Assembly (NCBI RefSeq): GCF_009363155.1
Contig: NZ_CP045302.1
Coordinates: 2,897,001 to 2,961,000, forward strand
Direction of reading: 5' to 3'
Source: Azotobacter salinestris
Lineage (GTDB): Bacteria > Pseudomonadota > Gammaproteobacteria > Pseudomonadales > Pseudomonadaceae
DNA length: 64,000 nucleotides
The position numbers and the translations under genes are program-made. This document shows positions 29,219-43,857 of this stretch, one piece after another (the stretch's first letter is position 1; every line of letters starts with the position of its first letter). The notes beneath the pieces are model-generated. The model made no database searches. It saw only the letters and a list, made by a program, of their open reading frames with translations, and was not told where the DNA came from.

Positions 29219-30192
29219 ACGAACTGCTGACCCGCTTCGAGCGCAGCGCCCCGGAAGGGTCCGAGCTGCCGGTCCTGATCACCCCGGCCGAGGCCGGGGA
29301 ACCGCTGCTGGACGCCTTCCCGCGCCTGCGCGCGCAGATCGAAAGCCACCTCGCCACGGTGGGCGGCGTGCTGCTGCGCGGCTTCGCGGTGCCGTCGCTG
29401 GATGCCTTCCGCGAATTCGCGGCCGCCTTCGGCCATCCGCTGCTCAGCTACGAGTTCGGCTCGACGCCGCGCACTGCGGTGGGCGGCGGCGTCTACACCT
29501 CCACCGAATACCCGGCCCACCAGTCCATTCCGCTGCACAACGAGCAGGCCTACACGCGCGAATGGCCGATGAAGCTCTGGCTGCACTGCGTGACGGCCGC
29601 CGCCGAAGGCGGCGAGACGCCGATCGCCGACAGCCGGGCCGTCTACCGGCGCATGCCGGCGGCCATCCGCGAGCGCTTCGCTCCCGGCGTCCTCTACGTG
29701 CGCAACTACGGCGACTTCGACGTGCCCTGGCAGAAGGTCTTCAACACCGAGAGCCGTGCCGAGGTCGAGGCCTTCTGCCGCCGGGCCGGCATCCGCTGGG
29801 AGTGGAAGCCGGACGGCGAACTGCGCACCACCCAGCTGTGCCAGGCCATCGAAGTCCATCCGCTGACCGGCGAGACGGTGTGGTTCAACCAGGCCCACCT
29901 GTTCCACGTCTCCAACCTGCAGCCCGAGGTGCGCGAGTCGCTGGAGGAGCTGCTGGGCATCGAGAACGTGCCGCGCAACACCTACTTCGCCGACGGCTCG
30001 CCCATTCCCGATGCGATCTTCGACGAGGTGCGCGCCGTGCTCGACGCCGAGACGGTGTCGTTCCGCTGGCAGGAGGGCGACGTGATGATGCTCGACAACA
30101 TGCTGGCGGCCCACGCCCGCGCGCCGTTCAAGGGTGCGCGCAAGGTGGTCGTGGCGATGTCCGAACCGCACGGCAACCTGGACAAGTTCTGA
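29215..30192 (+). CDS. TauD/TfdA-family Fe(II)/2-oxoglutarate hydroxylase (SyrP-like)
   Basis: A 325-aa non-haem iron dioxygenase. The facial triad is visible as H-x-E in PLHNEQAY (about residue 105) and the distal His in LAAHARAPF, with the 2-oxoglutarate Arg in GARKVVVAM. Stand-alone enzymes of this type beta-hydroxylate amino acids held on NRPS carriers. Because the cluster has a predicted Asp-activating module at 43858, beta-hydroxyaspartate formation is the best inference. Its gene lies just before the first NRPS, with 28 bp between. Confidence 0.88.
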   Translation: MNELLTRFERSAPEGSELPVLITPAEAGEPLLDAFPRLRAQIESHLATVGGVLLRGFAVPSLDAFREFAAAFGHPLLSYEFGSTPRTAVGGGVYTSTEYPAHQSIPLHNEQAYTREWPMKLWLHCVTAAAEGGETPIADSRAVYRRMPAAIRERFAPGVLYVRNYGDFDVPWQKVFNTESRAEVEAFCRRAGIRWEWKPDGELRTTQLCQAIEVHPLTGETVWFNQAHLFHVSNLQPEVRESLEELLGIENVPRNTYFADGSPIPDAIFDEVRAVLDAETVSFRWQEGDVMMLDNMLAAHARAPFKGARKVVVAMSEPHGNLDKF

Positions 30193-30220
30193 GAACCGAT
30201 TCGAGAACGAGAGACGCGAG

Positions 30221-35514
<5,294 letters not shown>

Positions 35515-35518
<4 letters not shown>

Positions 35519-38500
35519 GTGATGCCATGGACAACGAAATGACCGGCGTCGAGATCGCCATCGTCGGCATGGCCGGCCGCTTCCCGGATGCCCCGGACGT
35601 CGAGGCGTTCTGGCGCAACATCCGCGACGGCGTCGAGTCGGTCAAAACCTTCGACGACGAGGCGCTGCGTGCCCGGGGGGTGCCCGCCGACCTGCTCGCC
35701 GATCCCGGCTACGTCAGGGCGGGGATCGTGCTGGAGGACATGGACCGCTTCGATGCCGGCTTCTTCGGCTACTCGCCGCGCGACGCCGAGCAGCTCGATC
35801 CGCAGCACCGCCTGTTCCTGGAAACCGCCTGGCAGGCCCTGGAGCACGCCGGCTACGGCGGCGCCGCACCGATGCTCACCGGCGTCTACGCGGGCAGCGG
35901 CGCCAGCCTCTACCTGCTGCGCCACCTGCTGCCGACGGTGGACTGGCGGGCCAGCGACGTCTCCTCCCTGCTGGGCCTGATGAACGGCAACGACAAGGAC
36001 TCGCTCGCCACCCGCGTCGCCTACAAGCTCGACCTGCGCGGGCCGGCGGTGTCGGTGCAGACGGCCTGTTCCACCTCGCTGGTGGCGGTGCACCTGGCCT
36101 GCCGGGGCCTTCTGAACTACGAGGCGGACATGGCCCTGGCCGGCGGGGTGTGGCTCAACCTGCTGCAGGAGGGCGGCTACCGCTACCAGCCCGGGGCGAT
36201 CCTCTCTCCCGACGGGCACTGCCGCGCCTTCGACGCCGAGGCGGCCGGCACCGTGCTCGGCAGCGGCGCCGGCATCGTGGTGCTCAAGCGCCTGGCCGAC
36301 GCCCTCGCCGACGGCGACACTATCCACGCGGTGATCAAGGGCTCCGCGCTCAACAACGACGGCGCGGCGAAGGTGGGCTACACCGCCCCCAGCGTCGACG
36401 GTCAGGCGGAAGCGATCCTCGCCGCCCAGGCGATGGCCGGGGTGTCGGCCGACAGCATCGGCTACGTGGAGACCCACGGCACCGGCACCAGCCTCGGCGA
36501 TCCGATCGAGATCGCCGCGCTGACCCAGGCCTTCCGCGCGAGCACCCAGCGACGCGGCTACTGCGCCATCGGCTCGGTGAAGACCAACATCGGCCATCTT
36601 GATGCCGCAGCCGGCGTCACCGGCCTGATCAAGGCGGCGCTGGCGCTCGGGCACAGGACCCTGCCGCCCAGCCTGAACTTCCGGGAGCCCAACCCGCAGA
36701 TCGACTTCGCGGAAAGCCCCTTCTACGTGAACACCGAGGCCCGGCCCTGGCCGGCCTGCGAAGGGCCGCGGCGCGCCGGCGTCAGCTCGTTCGGCATGGG
36801 CGGCACCAACGTGCACGTCATCCTCGAGGAAGCCCCGGCGCCCGCCGTCGCCCGGCAGGGCGACGGCCTCAAGCTGCTCGCCCTCTCGGCGCGCAGCGAG
36901 GCGGCGCTGGACGCCGCGGTCGGGCGGCTCGCCGCCCACCTGAAGCAGCACCCGGAGCAGGCCCTGGCCGACGTGGCGCATACCCTGCACGCGGGACGCG
37001 AGCGCTTCGCCCATCGCGCCGTCGCGCTCGCCCGCGACCCGGCGGAGGCCGTGCGCGTCCTGGAGGCGCGCGCGCCGGACGCCTTCTTCAGCGGCCGGGT
37101 TCTGTCGGAGCGGCCGACGCTGGCCTTCCTGTTCCCCGGCCAGGGCGCGCAGCACCTGGACATGGGCCGCGCCCTGTACGAGCGCGAGCCGGTGTTCCGG
37201 GAAACCCTGGACCGCTGCTGCGCTCTGCTTGAGCCGCACCTGGGGCTGGATCTGCGCGAGCTGCTGTTCGCCGCGGCGGCGGACGAATCCGCGGCGGCCG
37301 CGCGCCTGGAGCAGACCGCGATCACCCAGCCGGCGCTGTTCGCCGTCGAGTACGCGATGGCGCAGCTGTGGATCAGCTGGGGCGTGCAGCCGGATGCGCT
37401 GCTCGGCCACAGCATCGGCGAATACGTGGCGGCCTGCCTCGCCGGCGTGTTCGTCCTGGAGGACGCCCTCGCGCTGGTCGCCGCGCGCGGCCGCCTGCTG
37501 CAGGCGACCGAGGCCGGCGCCATGCTGGCTGTCAGCCTGCCGGAGGCCGAGCTGTGCGCCCGGATGCCGGCCGGCTGCGATCTGGCGGCGGTCAATGCGG
37601 CCGACCTGTGCGTGCTTGCCGGCCCGAGCGCGGCCATCGAGGCCGCCGAGCGGGAGCTGGCGGAGCGCGGCGTCGCCGTGCGCCGCCTGCACGTCTCCCG
37701 CGCCTTCCACTCCGCCCTGGTCGAGCCGATGCTCGGCGAGTTCGAGAGCCTCTTGTCGCGGATCGCGCTCGGCGCGCCGCGGATTCCCTTCGTCTCCAAC
37801 CTGAGCGGACGCTGGATCAGCGCCGAGGAGGCCTGCAGCCCGGACTACTGGGTGCGCCACGTGCGCGGCACGGTGCGCTTCGCCGACGGTCTGGACGAGA
37901 TGCTCGGCAAGCCCGACCGCATCCTCCTTGAGGTCGGGCCGGGCGAGACCCTCAGCGCCCTGGCGCGGCGCCATCGGCAGGCCGGCACGCGGCCCGTCCT
38001 CGCCACCCAGTGCCATCCGCAGCGCCGCGCGCTGAACGCCGAACAGCCGGCGCGCTGCCTGGCGCAGCTCTGGCTGGCCGGCGTCGCGATCGACGCCCCC
38101 GGCCTGTTCGGCGGCGACCGGGCGCACCGGGTACCCCTGCCGACCTATCCGTTCGAGCGGCAGTCCTACTGGATCGCCGCGCCGAGCGGGGAGCCCGGCC
38201 GGGCGGCACCGGCGACGGGCCGGCGCGATGCCGCCGACTGGTTCCATGTGCCGGCCTGGAAGCGCAGCGAGGCCACCGGGCCGACGCAGCGGGACGGCAG
38301 CGTGCTGCTGCTGAGCGACGCGCACGGTCTGGGCGAGCGGCTGGCCCGGCGCCTGCAGGCCGCGCAGCGGCCGGTGATCCGGGTGGAGCGGGGCGCGGAG
38401 TTCGCCCGGCTCGGCGAGCGCCACTACGCGCTGCGCCCCGCCGAGCGGGACGATTTCGAGCGGCTGCTGCGCGCCGTCGAGGCCGAGAGCGGCCCGCTGG

Positions 38501-40059
38501 CCGACATCTGCCACCTGTGGAGCCTCGATCCGGCCGGCCTGCCGGCGCCGGACGAGGCGCTGGAGCGCGGCTTCCACAGCCTGCTCGCCCTGGCGCAGGC
38601 TCTGGATGCGACGGCTCCGGCGGACGGCCGGCGCAGCGTCGTGCTCAGCGTGGTGGCCAACCAGCTGGAGGACGTCGCCGGCAGCGAGCCGCTCTGTGCG
38701 GAGAAGGCGACCCTGCACGGCCCGTGCAAGGTCATTCCGCTGGAGTACCCGCACATCGCCTGCCGCCTGATCGACGTCGTCCTGCCGCCTGCCGGGGGCG
38801 CGGCAGAGGAGCGGCTCGCGGGGCAGCTCGCCGCGGAGCTGGCGACGCGGATCGAGCCGGAGGACGGCACACCCGTGCTGGCCTACCGGGGACCGCACCG
38901 CTGGCGCAAGACCTTCGAGCCCGTGCGCCGCGACGGCGCGGCCAGCCCGCGCTTGCGCCGGCAGGGCGTCTATCTGATCAGCGGCGGTCTGGGCGGCATC
39001 GGCCTGGCGCTGGCGCGCCACCTGGCCGAGAACTGGCAGGCGCGGCTGGTGCTGCTCGGCCGCAGCGCGCTGCCGCCGCGGGACGAGTGGCCTGCGCGCA
39101 TCGCCGCGGCCGACCGGGACGCCGCCATGGCGGCCCGGCTGCAGCAGCTGCTGGAACTGGAAGCCCTCGGCGCCGAGGTTCTGGTCCTGCAGGCGGACGT
39201 CGCCGCGCCGGAGCAGCTGCGCCAGGCCGTCGACGCGGCGCGGCGGCGCTTCGGCGCCCTGCACGGGGTGGTTCACGCCGCCGGCGCGGCCGGCGGTGGG
39301 CTGCTCGCCGGCAGGACCCGGGCGGAGGTCGAGCGGGTCTTCGTGCCGAAGCTCGCGGGCGCCCGCCATCTGCTGGCGGCCCTCGCGGACGAGGCGCCGG
39401 ATTTCGTGCTGCTGTGCTCCTCGCTCACGGCGATCACCGGCGCCTTCGGCCAGGCCGACTACTGCGCCGCCAACTGCTTCCTGGACGCGCTGGCGGCCGA
39501 GGCCTCCCGGCAGGGCGAGGGCTTCGTGCTGTCGGTCAACTGGGATACCTGGCGGGAGACCGGCATGGCGGCCGGGCAGCGGCTGCCGGAGGACGTCGGC
39601 ATCGCGCCGGAGCGGGGCGGGCGGCTGCTCGAGGTGCTGCTGGCCGGTCCGCAGGCGGCGCAGGTCCTGGTCTCCACCCTGGATCTCGAGCGCCAGTTCG
39701 CGCAGGTGCACACCTCCGAGCTCGCCGAGCGCCTGCTGCCCGAGCCGGTGGCCAGGCGCCAGCGGCATGCGCGCCCGGCGCTGCAGACCGCATACGTGGC
39801 CCCGGAGGGCGAGCTGGAAGAGGATCTGGCGGCGCTGTGGAGCGAATTCCTCGGAATTTCGCCGATCGGTGTCGACGACAACCTGTTCGAGCTGGGCGGC
39901 GACTCCCTGCTGGCGATCCAGCTGCTGGCCAGGGTGCGCAGCACCTACGGCGTGGAGCTGCACCCGGCCGCGCTGTTCAAGACGCCGACGGTCGCCGCGC
40001 TGGCGATGCTGGTCGAGACCCGCCTGATCGAAGAGATCGAGAACGCCGAAACCGCCTGA
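35515..40059 (+). CDS. Type I PKS module KS-AT-KR-ACP
   Basis: A 1514-aa protein. KS (about 10-430) has Cys185 in TACSTS, His321 in HGTGTS and His361 in NIGHLD. AT (about 535-840) has Ser633 in GHSIGE and the motif RAFHS, which indicates malonyl-CoA. KR (about 1145-1330) has GGLGGIG for NADPH and Tyr1316 in QADYCAAN. The ACP has Ser1464 in GGDSLL. No DH, ER or TE domain was seen. It should add one malonate to the Ser held on the preceding PCP and reduce the ketone, giving a gamma-amino-beta-hydroxy acid. The start overlaps the NRPS stop (ATGA). Confidence 0.93.
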
Positions 40060-40071
40060 GCGGCGCCCGCA

Positions 40072-40101
40072 GGGGCGGGACCGCTCTGCCGGTCCCGCCC
40101 C
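40072..40101 (+). other. Perfect GC hairpin after the PKS gene
   Basis: GGGGCGGGACCG (40072-40083) and CGGTCCCGCCCC (40090-40101) with a 6-base loop, 12 bp behind the PKS stop. There is no T-run, so it may be a transcript-stabilising or Rho-related structure. Confidence 0.5.
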
Positions 40102-40125
40102 GTCGCCAGCAGGTCGATGGCCTGC

Positions 40126-40149
40126 TAAACAAACCGCCGGCTGCTTCGT
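40126..40149 (+). promoter_or_regulatory. PvdS-type promoter of the second NRPS operon
   Basis: TAAAC (40126-40130), 16 bases, CGT (40147-40149). All 24 bases are identical to the promoter at 27438, and the flanks are similar too. It is about 360 bp before the NRPS at 40507. Confidence 0.78.
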
Positions 40150-40230
40150 CTTTGAAGGCAGACGACCCGCGTGTCGGTTCCCGGACCGACAGGGGCGGAT
40201 CCGCCTTCCTCCGACTGCACGAGGCTGCCC

Positions 40231-40347
40231 ATGTCCACCAGCTGCTTTGATCGCGAAGACGAGACGCTCGGCGCTCTCGTCGGCCCCGAACAACAGATCC
40301 TCCGCCCGTCCCGGCGGCAGGCTGCCCCGCTGTCGCCCCGGCGGTGA
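40231..40347 (+). pseudogene. Remnant of a third mbtH gene
   Basis: The upstream leader and the first codons copy the mbtH at 27539: both begin [12 protein letters not shown], and the next part LGALVGPEQQILRP still aligns with [15 protein letters not shown]. The frame then loses the MbtH core and stops after 38 codons. It cannot encode a functional MbtH protein. It may still be translated as a short leader peptide in front of the NRPS operon. Confidence 0.8.
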
Positions 40348-40380
40348 CGGCGGCTCCTGCCGGCCAACTGGCCACCCCTC

Positions 40381-40457
40381 TTCAGGAACCCCGGCGGTCG
40401 CCGCGCTGGCGCTGCCCGCAGAACCCCGACCGATCGAAGAACTCGAGAGCGCCGATC
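40381..40457 (+). pseudogene. Worn copy of the PKS C-terminal tail
   Basis: In the frame with TPAVAALALPAEPRPIEELE this matches the PKS end TPTVAALAMLVETRLIEEIE (40 kb side), apart from a 1-base shift near its start. It lies between the mbtH remnant and the next NRPS gene. The gap 40060-40506 is thus filled by a hairpin, a promoter copy, an mbtH start and a PKS tail. Confidence 0.65.
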
Positions 40458-40506
40458 CGCCCGCCGCGGCCCGATCGCGCGCCCGCAACCGCTTGAGAGG
40501 CTCGTC

Positions 40507-43500
40507 ATGCCCGACCCGCAAGATCTTTCCGAACGTCGTGCCAAGCTCACCCCCGAGCAGCGCGCCAAGCTGCAGGCACGCCTGCGCGGCGGGCCTGCCG
40601 CCGCCGCGGTGCAGCATGCCATCCCCTGTCGTCCGCAGCGCGATCAGGCCCCCCTGTCGTTCGCCCAGCAGCGCCAGTGGTTCCTGTGGAAGCTCGATCC
40701 GGCGAGCGCGGCCTACCACCTGAGCGGCGGCCTGAAGTTCGTCGGCCGCCTCGACATTCCTGCGCTGCATGCCGGCCTCGAAGCCCTCGTCGCCCGCCAC
40801 GAGTCGCTGCGAACCCTGTTCCGCGAAGGAAGCGACGGCGTGGCCGAGCAGTTCGTCCAGCCGGCGACGGGCATCGAGCTGCCCTGCATCGATCTCGCCG
40901 GCCTCGCCGCCGACGCGCGCGAGGCGCGCATCGCGGGCGAGCTGCAACGGATCTGCGCGGCGCCCTTCGACCTGGCGCAGGGACCGCTGCTGCGCGTGGC
41001 GCTGCTCCGGACCGGGGAGAACGAGCACCTGCTGCTCGTGGTGATGCATCACATCGTATCGGACGGCTGGTCCACCCAGATCATTCTCGACGAGCTGGCG
41101 GCCTTGTACCGGGCACGCCTGCAAGGCCAGCCGGCCGGGCTGCCGGATCTGCCGGTCCAGTACGCCGACTATGCCGTATGGCAGCGCCAGTGGCTCGAAG
41201 GGGCCGAGGGCGAGCGCCAGCTCGCCTGGTGGCGCGAGCAACTGGGCGGCGAGCAGCCGGTGCTGGCGCTGCACACCGACCGACCGCGCCGGGCCGACGG
41301 CAAGTATGCCGCGGCCCTGCACAGCCGGGTGCTGGCCAAGGAGCTGACCGAGCGGCTCAGGCAGCAGGCGCAGGCGCACGGCGCCACCCTGTTCATGACC
41401 CTGCTGACGGCCTTCCAGACGCTGCTGTTCCGCCATAGCGGCCAGACGCAGATCCGCGTCGGCGTACCCATCGCCAACCGCAACCGCGCGGAAACCGTCG
41501 GCATCGTCGGCTTCTTCGTCAACACCCAGGTACTGGGCGCCCGCCTCGACGGGCGGATGAGCCTGGCCGAGCTGCTGATGCAGACCCGCGACCGGGCGCT
41601 GGGCGCCCAGGCGCATCAGGACCTGCCCTTCGAGCAACTGGTCGAGGCGTTGCAGCCGGAGCGCAGCCTGAACACCCACCCGTTCTTCCAGGTGGTATTC
41701 ACCCACCTGCGCCGGGACCACGGCTCCCTGGCGCAGTGGCCGGATGTCGAGGTGCAGCGGCTGGACTTCGAGGAGCAGGCCGCACAGTTCGAGCTGACCC
41801 TGGAGACCTGGGAGAGCGAGGACGGCAGGGTCGAGGTGCGCTTCCGCTACGCCCGCGAGCTGTTCGAGGCGCAGACCGTCGAGCGTCTGGCGGGGCACTA
41901 CCTGGCGGTGCTGCAGGCGCTCGCCGAGCATCCGCAGCAGGCGCTGGACGATATCGAGATTCTGGGCGAGTCCGAGCAGGCCCTGCTGCAGCAGTGGGGC
42001 ACCCGCACGCAGCCGCACCCGGATGCCGGGCCGATCCACCGGCTGATCGAGCGGCAGGCCCGCGAGCAGCCGGCGGCGGTGGCGCTGGCCTGCGACGACC
42101 GCGAACTGAGCTATGCCGAACTCAACCGCCGCGCCAACCGCCTGGCGCACCGGCTGATCGCCCTCGGCGTCGCGCCCGAAACCCGGGTGGGTATCGCGGT
42201 GGAGCGCTCCATCGAGATGGTGGTGGGCCTTTTGGCCATTCTCAAGGCCGGCGGCGCCTACGTGCCGCTGGACCCGGAGTATCCGGCCGAGCGCCTGGCC
42301 TGGATGGTCGAGGACAGCGGCATCGGGCTGTTGCTGACGCAGAGCCATCTCGGCGGGCGCATTCCCGGCAGCCAGGCGCTGACCATGCTGGAACTGGACC
42401 GCCTCGACCTCGACGGCGAGTCCGAGCACGACCCGCAGGTCGGGCTGCACGGCGACAACCTCGCCTACGTGATCTACACCTCGGGCTCCACCGGCCGACC
42501 CAAGGGGGCCCAGCTCTGCCATCGCAACCTGACCCGGCTGCTGGGGGCCACGGAGCCCTGGTTCGGCTTCGGCCGGGACGACGTGTGGACCATGTTCCAC
42601 TCCTACGCCTTCGACTTCTCGGTCTGGGAGATCTTCGGCGCCCTGTGCACGGGCGGGAAGCTGGTGATAGTGCCGTTCTGGATCAGCCGCTCGCCGGAGG
42701 ACTTCCTGAAGCTGCTGCGCAGGCAGCGGGTGACGGTGCTCAACCAGACGCCTTCGGCATTCGGCCAACTGATCCGCATACCGGACGTGTACGAAGAGCG
42801 CCTGGCGCTGCGTGCCGTGATCTTCGGCGGCGAGGCGCTGGAGCCCGAGCGGCTGCGCCCCTGGATCGAGCGGTGGGGCGACGAGCAGCCCCGGCTGATC
42901 AACATGTACGGCATCACCGAGACGACGGTTCACGTGACGTACCGGCCGGTCACCCGGAGCGACCTGGACGGGCAGCGCAGCCCGGTCGGCGTGGCCATCC
43001 CGGACCTGGGGCTGCACGTGCTGGACGGGGCCTTCAACCGTGTGCCCGTCGGCATGCCCGGCGAGCTCTACGTGGCCGGAGAGGGTCTGGCGCGCGGCTA
43101 TCTGAACCGGGCCGGACTGACCGCCGAGCGCTTCGTGGCCGACCCCTTCGATCCGCAGGGCGGCCGGCTGTACCGCACCGGCGACCTGGTGCGCTGGAAC
43201 ACCGAAGGCCAGTTGGAGTACCTGGGGCGCATCGACCATCAGGTGAAGGTGCGCGGCTTCCGCATCGAACTGGGCGAGATCGAGGCGCAGCTGCTGGCCC
43301 AGCCGGAGGTGCGCGAGGCGGTGGTGCTGGCCAAGGAGGGGCCGGGCGGGACGCGGCTGGTGGGCTACGTATCGGCGCGCGCGGGGCAGTTCCTCGACGG
43401 CGCGCTGCTGCGCGAGCGCCTCGGCCGGACGCTGCCGGACTACATGGTGCCGGGCGCCCTGGTGGTGCTGGAGGCCCTGCCGCTGAACGCCAACGGCAAG

Positions 43501-43854
43501 GTCGACCGCAAGGCGCTGCCCGAGCCGGAGCTGGCGAGCGACCGGGCCTACGAGGCGCCGCAGGGCGATGCCGAGGAGGCGCTGGCGGCGATCTGGGCCG
43601 AGGTGCTGGGCATCGAGCGGGTAGGGCGCCACGACAACTTCTTCGAACTGGGCGGGCATTCCCTGCTGGCTATCCGGATCACCGCGCTGCTCGCCCAGCG
43701 GCATGCCTGCGAGCTGGCCATCCGACATTTCTTCGACGCTCCGACCGTCAAGGCGCTCGCCGCGCATCTGCCCGCCGCAGGCCTGCCGGCGCAGGGCTCC
43801 AGGGCGCAGCGGCTGTCGGAGATCGATTCCCTTCTGAGCGAATTCGAGGTTTGA
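40507..43854 (+). CDS. NRPS module C-A(Thr)-PCP
   Basis: A 1115-aa protein. C domain (about 35-470) with HHIVSDG from His181, A domain (about 490-1000) with [11 protein letters not shown] from Tyr657, PCP with Ser1052 in GGHSLL. Specificity residues read by eye are DFWNIGMVHK, the classic threonine code. There is an unstructured N-terminal segment of about 35 residues that may be a docking region for the PKS. The part of the A domain after the core is nearly identical in DNA to that of the NRPS at 30221. The next gene starts 4 bases after the stop. Confidence 0.93.
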   Translation: MPDPQDLSERRAKLTPEQRAKLQARLRGGPAAAAVQHAIPCRPQRDQAPLSFAQQRQWFLWKLDPASAAYHLSGGLKFVGRLDIPALHAGLEALVARHESLRTLFREGSDGVAEQFVQPATGIELPCIDLAGLAADAREARIAGELQRICAAPFDLAQGPLLRVALLRTGENEHLLLVVMHHIVSDGWSTQIILDELAALYRARLQGQPAGLPDLPVQYADYAVWQRQWLEGAEGERQLAWWREQLGGEQPVLALHTDRPRRADGKYAAALHSRVLAKELTERLRQQAQAHGATLFMTLLTAFQTLLFRHSGQTQIRVGVPIANRNRAETVGIVGFFVNTQVLGARLDGRMSLAELLMQTRDRALGAQAHQDLPFEQLVEALQPERSLNTHPFFQVVFTHLRRDHGSLAQWPDVEVQRLDFEEQAAQFELTLETWESEDGRVEVRFRYARELFEAQTVERLAGHYLAVLQALAEHPQQALDDIEILGESEQALLQQWGTRTQPHPDAGPIHRLIERQAREQPAAVALACDDRELSYAELNRRANRLAHRLIALGVAPETRVGIAVERSIEMVVGLLAILKAGGAYVPLDPEYPAERLAWMVEDSGIGLLLTQSHLGGRIPGSQALTMLELDRLDLDGESEHDPQVGLHGDNLAYVIYTSGSTGRPKGAQLCHRNLTRLLGATEPWFGFGRDDVWTMFHSYAFDFSVWEIFGALCTGGKLVIVPFWISRSPEDFLKLLRRQRVTVLNQTPSAFGQLIRIPDVYEERLALRAVIFGGEALEPERLRPWIERWGDEQPRLINMYGITETTVHVTYRPVTRSDLDGQRSPVGVAIPDLGLHVLDGAFNRVPVGMPGELYVAGEGLARGYLNRAGLTAERFVADPFDPQGGRLYRTGDLVRWNTEGQLEYLGRIDHQVKVRGFRIELGEIEAQLLAQPEVREAVVLAKEGPGGTRLVGYVSARAGQFLDGALLRERLGRTLPDYMVPGALVVLEALPLNANGKVDRKALPEPELASDRAYEAPQGDAEEALAAIWAEVLGIERVGRHDNFFELGGHSLLAIRITALLAQRHACELAIRHFFDAPTVKALAAHLPAAGLPAQGSRAQRLSEIDSLLSEFEV

Positions 43855-43857
43855 CTC

